Below the pieces are notes generated by a model. It saw only the letters and a list, made by a program, of their open reading frames with translations, did not search any database and was not told the DNA's origin. 6,349 bases of DNA, taken from NCBI GenBank assembly GCA_002495845.1, contig DAHF01000004.1, positions 1,367-7,715 of the forward strand. The letters run 5' to 3'. This document shows positions 5,148-6,349 of this stretch, piece by piece (position 1 is the first letter of the stretch; the number at the start of each line of letters is the position of its first letter). This DNA comes from Sulfolobus sp. UBA167. Its GTDB lineage: Archaea > Thermoproteota > Thermoprotei_A > Sulfolobales > Sulfolobaceae. A program made the position numbers and the translations under genes.

Positions 5148-6349
5148 GTGGGATTGACTTTTACTCCTAGGAAGGCCTTGTATTCGCTTCTAGTTATCGG
5201 AATAATAGGAATTCTTTATTATCTCTTAATTCAACAATCAGTACTGACTCTTACCATAGGTATTCTTTCAATTATTACTGGAATTATAATTCAGCCCAGA
5301 CGATATAAGCTTGGTAAGGGAAGAAGTTCCAGAAATTCCAGTGTTGGCGTTTCTGATATGGTTCAACAAGACGAAGTTATTACTAGCCCAAAAGCTTCAT
5401 TTAAAAAAAGAAATTTTAGTATAAGGAGGAGTGATATGAGTACACATAGACTTAACTGCAACTTAACCTATAAGGTAGAGGAGGAGAATGGAGATTATTC
5501 TACTGTGTTGATTCGCGTCAAGACAGACGTAGATGGAGTTAAGAACGATGTAGACAAGATAGCAATGTATGTAGACGGAATTGTCTCTGATCTAAGAAAA
5601 GATGGAAGAGGAGAGTATGTTACCAAGAAGAAACTCCAGCCTGGGAATCATAGTGTTTACGTTAAAATTTCAAAAGGGTTATCACATACGGAGAGAACTT
5701 TCAACGTAAACATCAGAGACGTGAACAACCTAGAGCTAAAACTGAATACACAATTTGAAGGTGATGAAATCAGAATAGATATTTGGACCAAACTGGAGGA
5801 TTCATATATAGATGTGTACTCTGTAAGGGCATTTGTAAATGGAAACCCAGTGAATCTTCAAAGGGTAAGTCAAGGTATTTTAAGAGGATATTATAAGCTA
5901 TCTAGAGAAGGGAGACTCAAGGTTGAGGCGTTCTGTGAGTACAGAGGAAGGATATTCTCTACAATGTCATTTGTAGAAGTGAATGCAAGTGATATAATCA
6001 TGAATGTCTCGGTTGATAACGATAAGATTATAGTCAAGTTAACATATTCAAACGGTTTCAGGATAGATCTAGCAGACATGAAGATGTTTATTGACGATTC
6101 AATTATAAACCCAATTAAGATAGAGCAAGGAATTTACCAGACCTCGGCGTTATCTCCAGGTAGGCATTCTATTAGGGTAAAGGGTGTGTTCCTTGGCAGG
6201 ACGGTCGACTTAGCGAAAGAGGTAGAAATCTCAGGTCAAATTAGATCGTCAGAATTCAATCCTAACTTGCTTTTGAACAGAAGATTAGGAAACGTTAAGC
6301 TAAATGAGTTGATCTCTAAAGGTGGTTTCGGTTATGTGTTCAGGGGAAC
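5148..6349 (+). CDS. Membrane-anchored eukaryotic-type protein kinase with three beta-rich repeats (3' end outside window)
   Basis: The frame is open from 5142 to the window end (about 400 residues, C-terminus missing). Residues 10-28 and 32-48 form a tight hairpin of two membrane helices, flanked by TPRK and PRRYK, so both ends should lie in the cytoplasm. A basic, Ser-rich linker (49-100) follows. Three tandem beta-rich units are at about 102-189, 190-278 and 279-362. Units 1 and 3 share the strongest pattern: IAMYVDG / MKMFIDD and LQPGNHSVYVK / LSPGRHSIRVK. After a short linker, VKLNELISKGGFGYVFRG (383-400) is the glycine-rich ATP loop and first strand of a Ser/Thr-type kinase; Ser390 stands where the first Gly of GxGxxG is usual. 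The lysine, HRD and DFG motifs lie beyond the end. The start is GTG 5148 (leaderless) or TTG 5154 with GGAG five bases before it. ATG 5436 (Met97) has a strong ribosome binding site. Membrane-bound kinases of this type are common in Sulfolobales; target and signal are unknown. Confidence 0.75.
   Translation, partial: MGLTFTPRKALYSLLVIGIIGILYYLLIQQSVLTLTIGILSIITGIIIQPRRYKLGKGRSSRNSSVGVSDMVQQDEVITSPKASFKKRNFSIRRSDMSTHRLNCNLTYKVEEENGDYSTVLIRVKTDVDGVKNDVDKIAMYVDGIVSDLRKDGRGEYVTKKKLQPGNHSVYVKISKGLSHTERTFNVNIRDVNNLELKLNTQFEGDEIRIDIWTKLEDSYIDVYSVRAFVNGNPVNLQRVSQGILRGYYKLSREGRLKVEAFCEYRGRIFSTMSFVEVNASDIIMNVSVDNDKIIVKLTYSNGFRIDLADMKMFIDDSIINPIKIEQGIYQTSALSPGRHSIRVKGVFLGRTVDLAKEVEISGQIRSSEFNPNLLLNRRLGNVKLNELISKGGFGYVFRG
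5425..5438 (+). promoter_or_regulatory. Internal ribosome binding site and ATG inside the kinase gene
   Basis: GGAGG (5425-5429, within AAGGAGGAGTGAT) lies six bases before an in-frame ATG at 5436. It is the best initiation site in the gene, better than either N-terminal start, and is preceded by an A/T-rich TTTAAAAAAAG (5400-5410) that might serve as a TATA box. Starting here would give a soluble protein with the beta repeats and kinase but no membrane hairpin. Confidence 0.45.

Noticed and set aside
5141..5170. Short ATG frame MWSGIDFYS just before the kinase start
   Set aside because: Nine codons only; the ATG is out of frame with the kinase and is more likely part of the leader or initiation region.
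5891..6079. 62-codon minus-strand frame opposite the kinase gene
   Set aside because: Antisense to a well-supported kinase frame, with Ser/Leu/Thr-rich composition expected of a reverse-strand shadow.

Overview
The window looks like the chromosome of a thermoacidophilic archaeon of the Sulfolobales (Metallosphaera/Acidianus/Sulfolobus-like). The grounds are AT-rich intergenic DNA with archaeal TATA boxes 25-30 bases before starts, GGTGA and GGAGG ribosome binding sites, heavy use of AGG, AGA and ATA codons, T-tract terminators, and a membrane-anchored eukaryotic-type protein kinase beside a divergent cytochrome bd oxidase. The genus cannot be fixed from the sequence alone.

Layout. Bases 18-774 (minus strand) hold a probable winged-helix regulator, followed with a 20-base overlap by a three-helix small membrane protein. 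A 287-base divergent intergenic region leads to a plus-strand two-gene operon at 1062-3622. Its first gene is a CydA-family heme subunit of a cytochrome bd-type oxygen reductase, and its second, translationally coupled by an ATGA overlap, is a CydB-like partner. T-tracts end the operon. A 605-base region without an intact gene (3623-4227) follows. It contains a pair of ATGCATGT sites, a promoter-like TATA box, a nested inverted-repeat region that could be a structured RNA, and on the minus strand the probable remains of a small frameshifted membrane-protein gene. Next is a 229-residue polytopic membrane protein of unknown function (4228-4917), with a 22-base imperfect palindrome at its promoter. 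The window ends inside a long plus-strand gene (from about 5148) that encodes a two-helix membrane anchor, three tandem beta-rich repeats and the start of a protein kinase domain (GGFGYVF glycine loop).

How the genes may work together. The oxidase pair would reduce oxygen at the cytoplasmic membrane, with quinol as the likely donor because the Lys/Glu pair of the Q-loop is kept. The divergent regulator is a natural candidate to control it, since the 8-mer CAACGTGT occurs in both promoters. No link between the kinase and the oxidase is visible beyond proximity.

The most notable observations are: (1) the CydA lacks the usual His and Met ligands of heme b558 at their expected positions but has a Met next to the first and a His at the second, as if the pair were swapped; (2) the kinase carries an unrecognised three-fold beta-repeat module, plus a second in-frame start with a strong ribosome binding site that would give a soluble form; (3) the intergenic region may encode an unrecognised structured RNA. 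All comparisons with E. coli CydA/CydB are from remembered sequences and need a real alignment.
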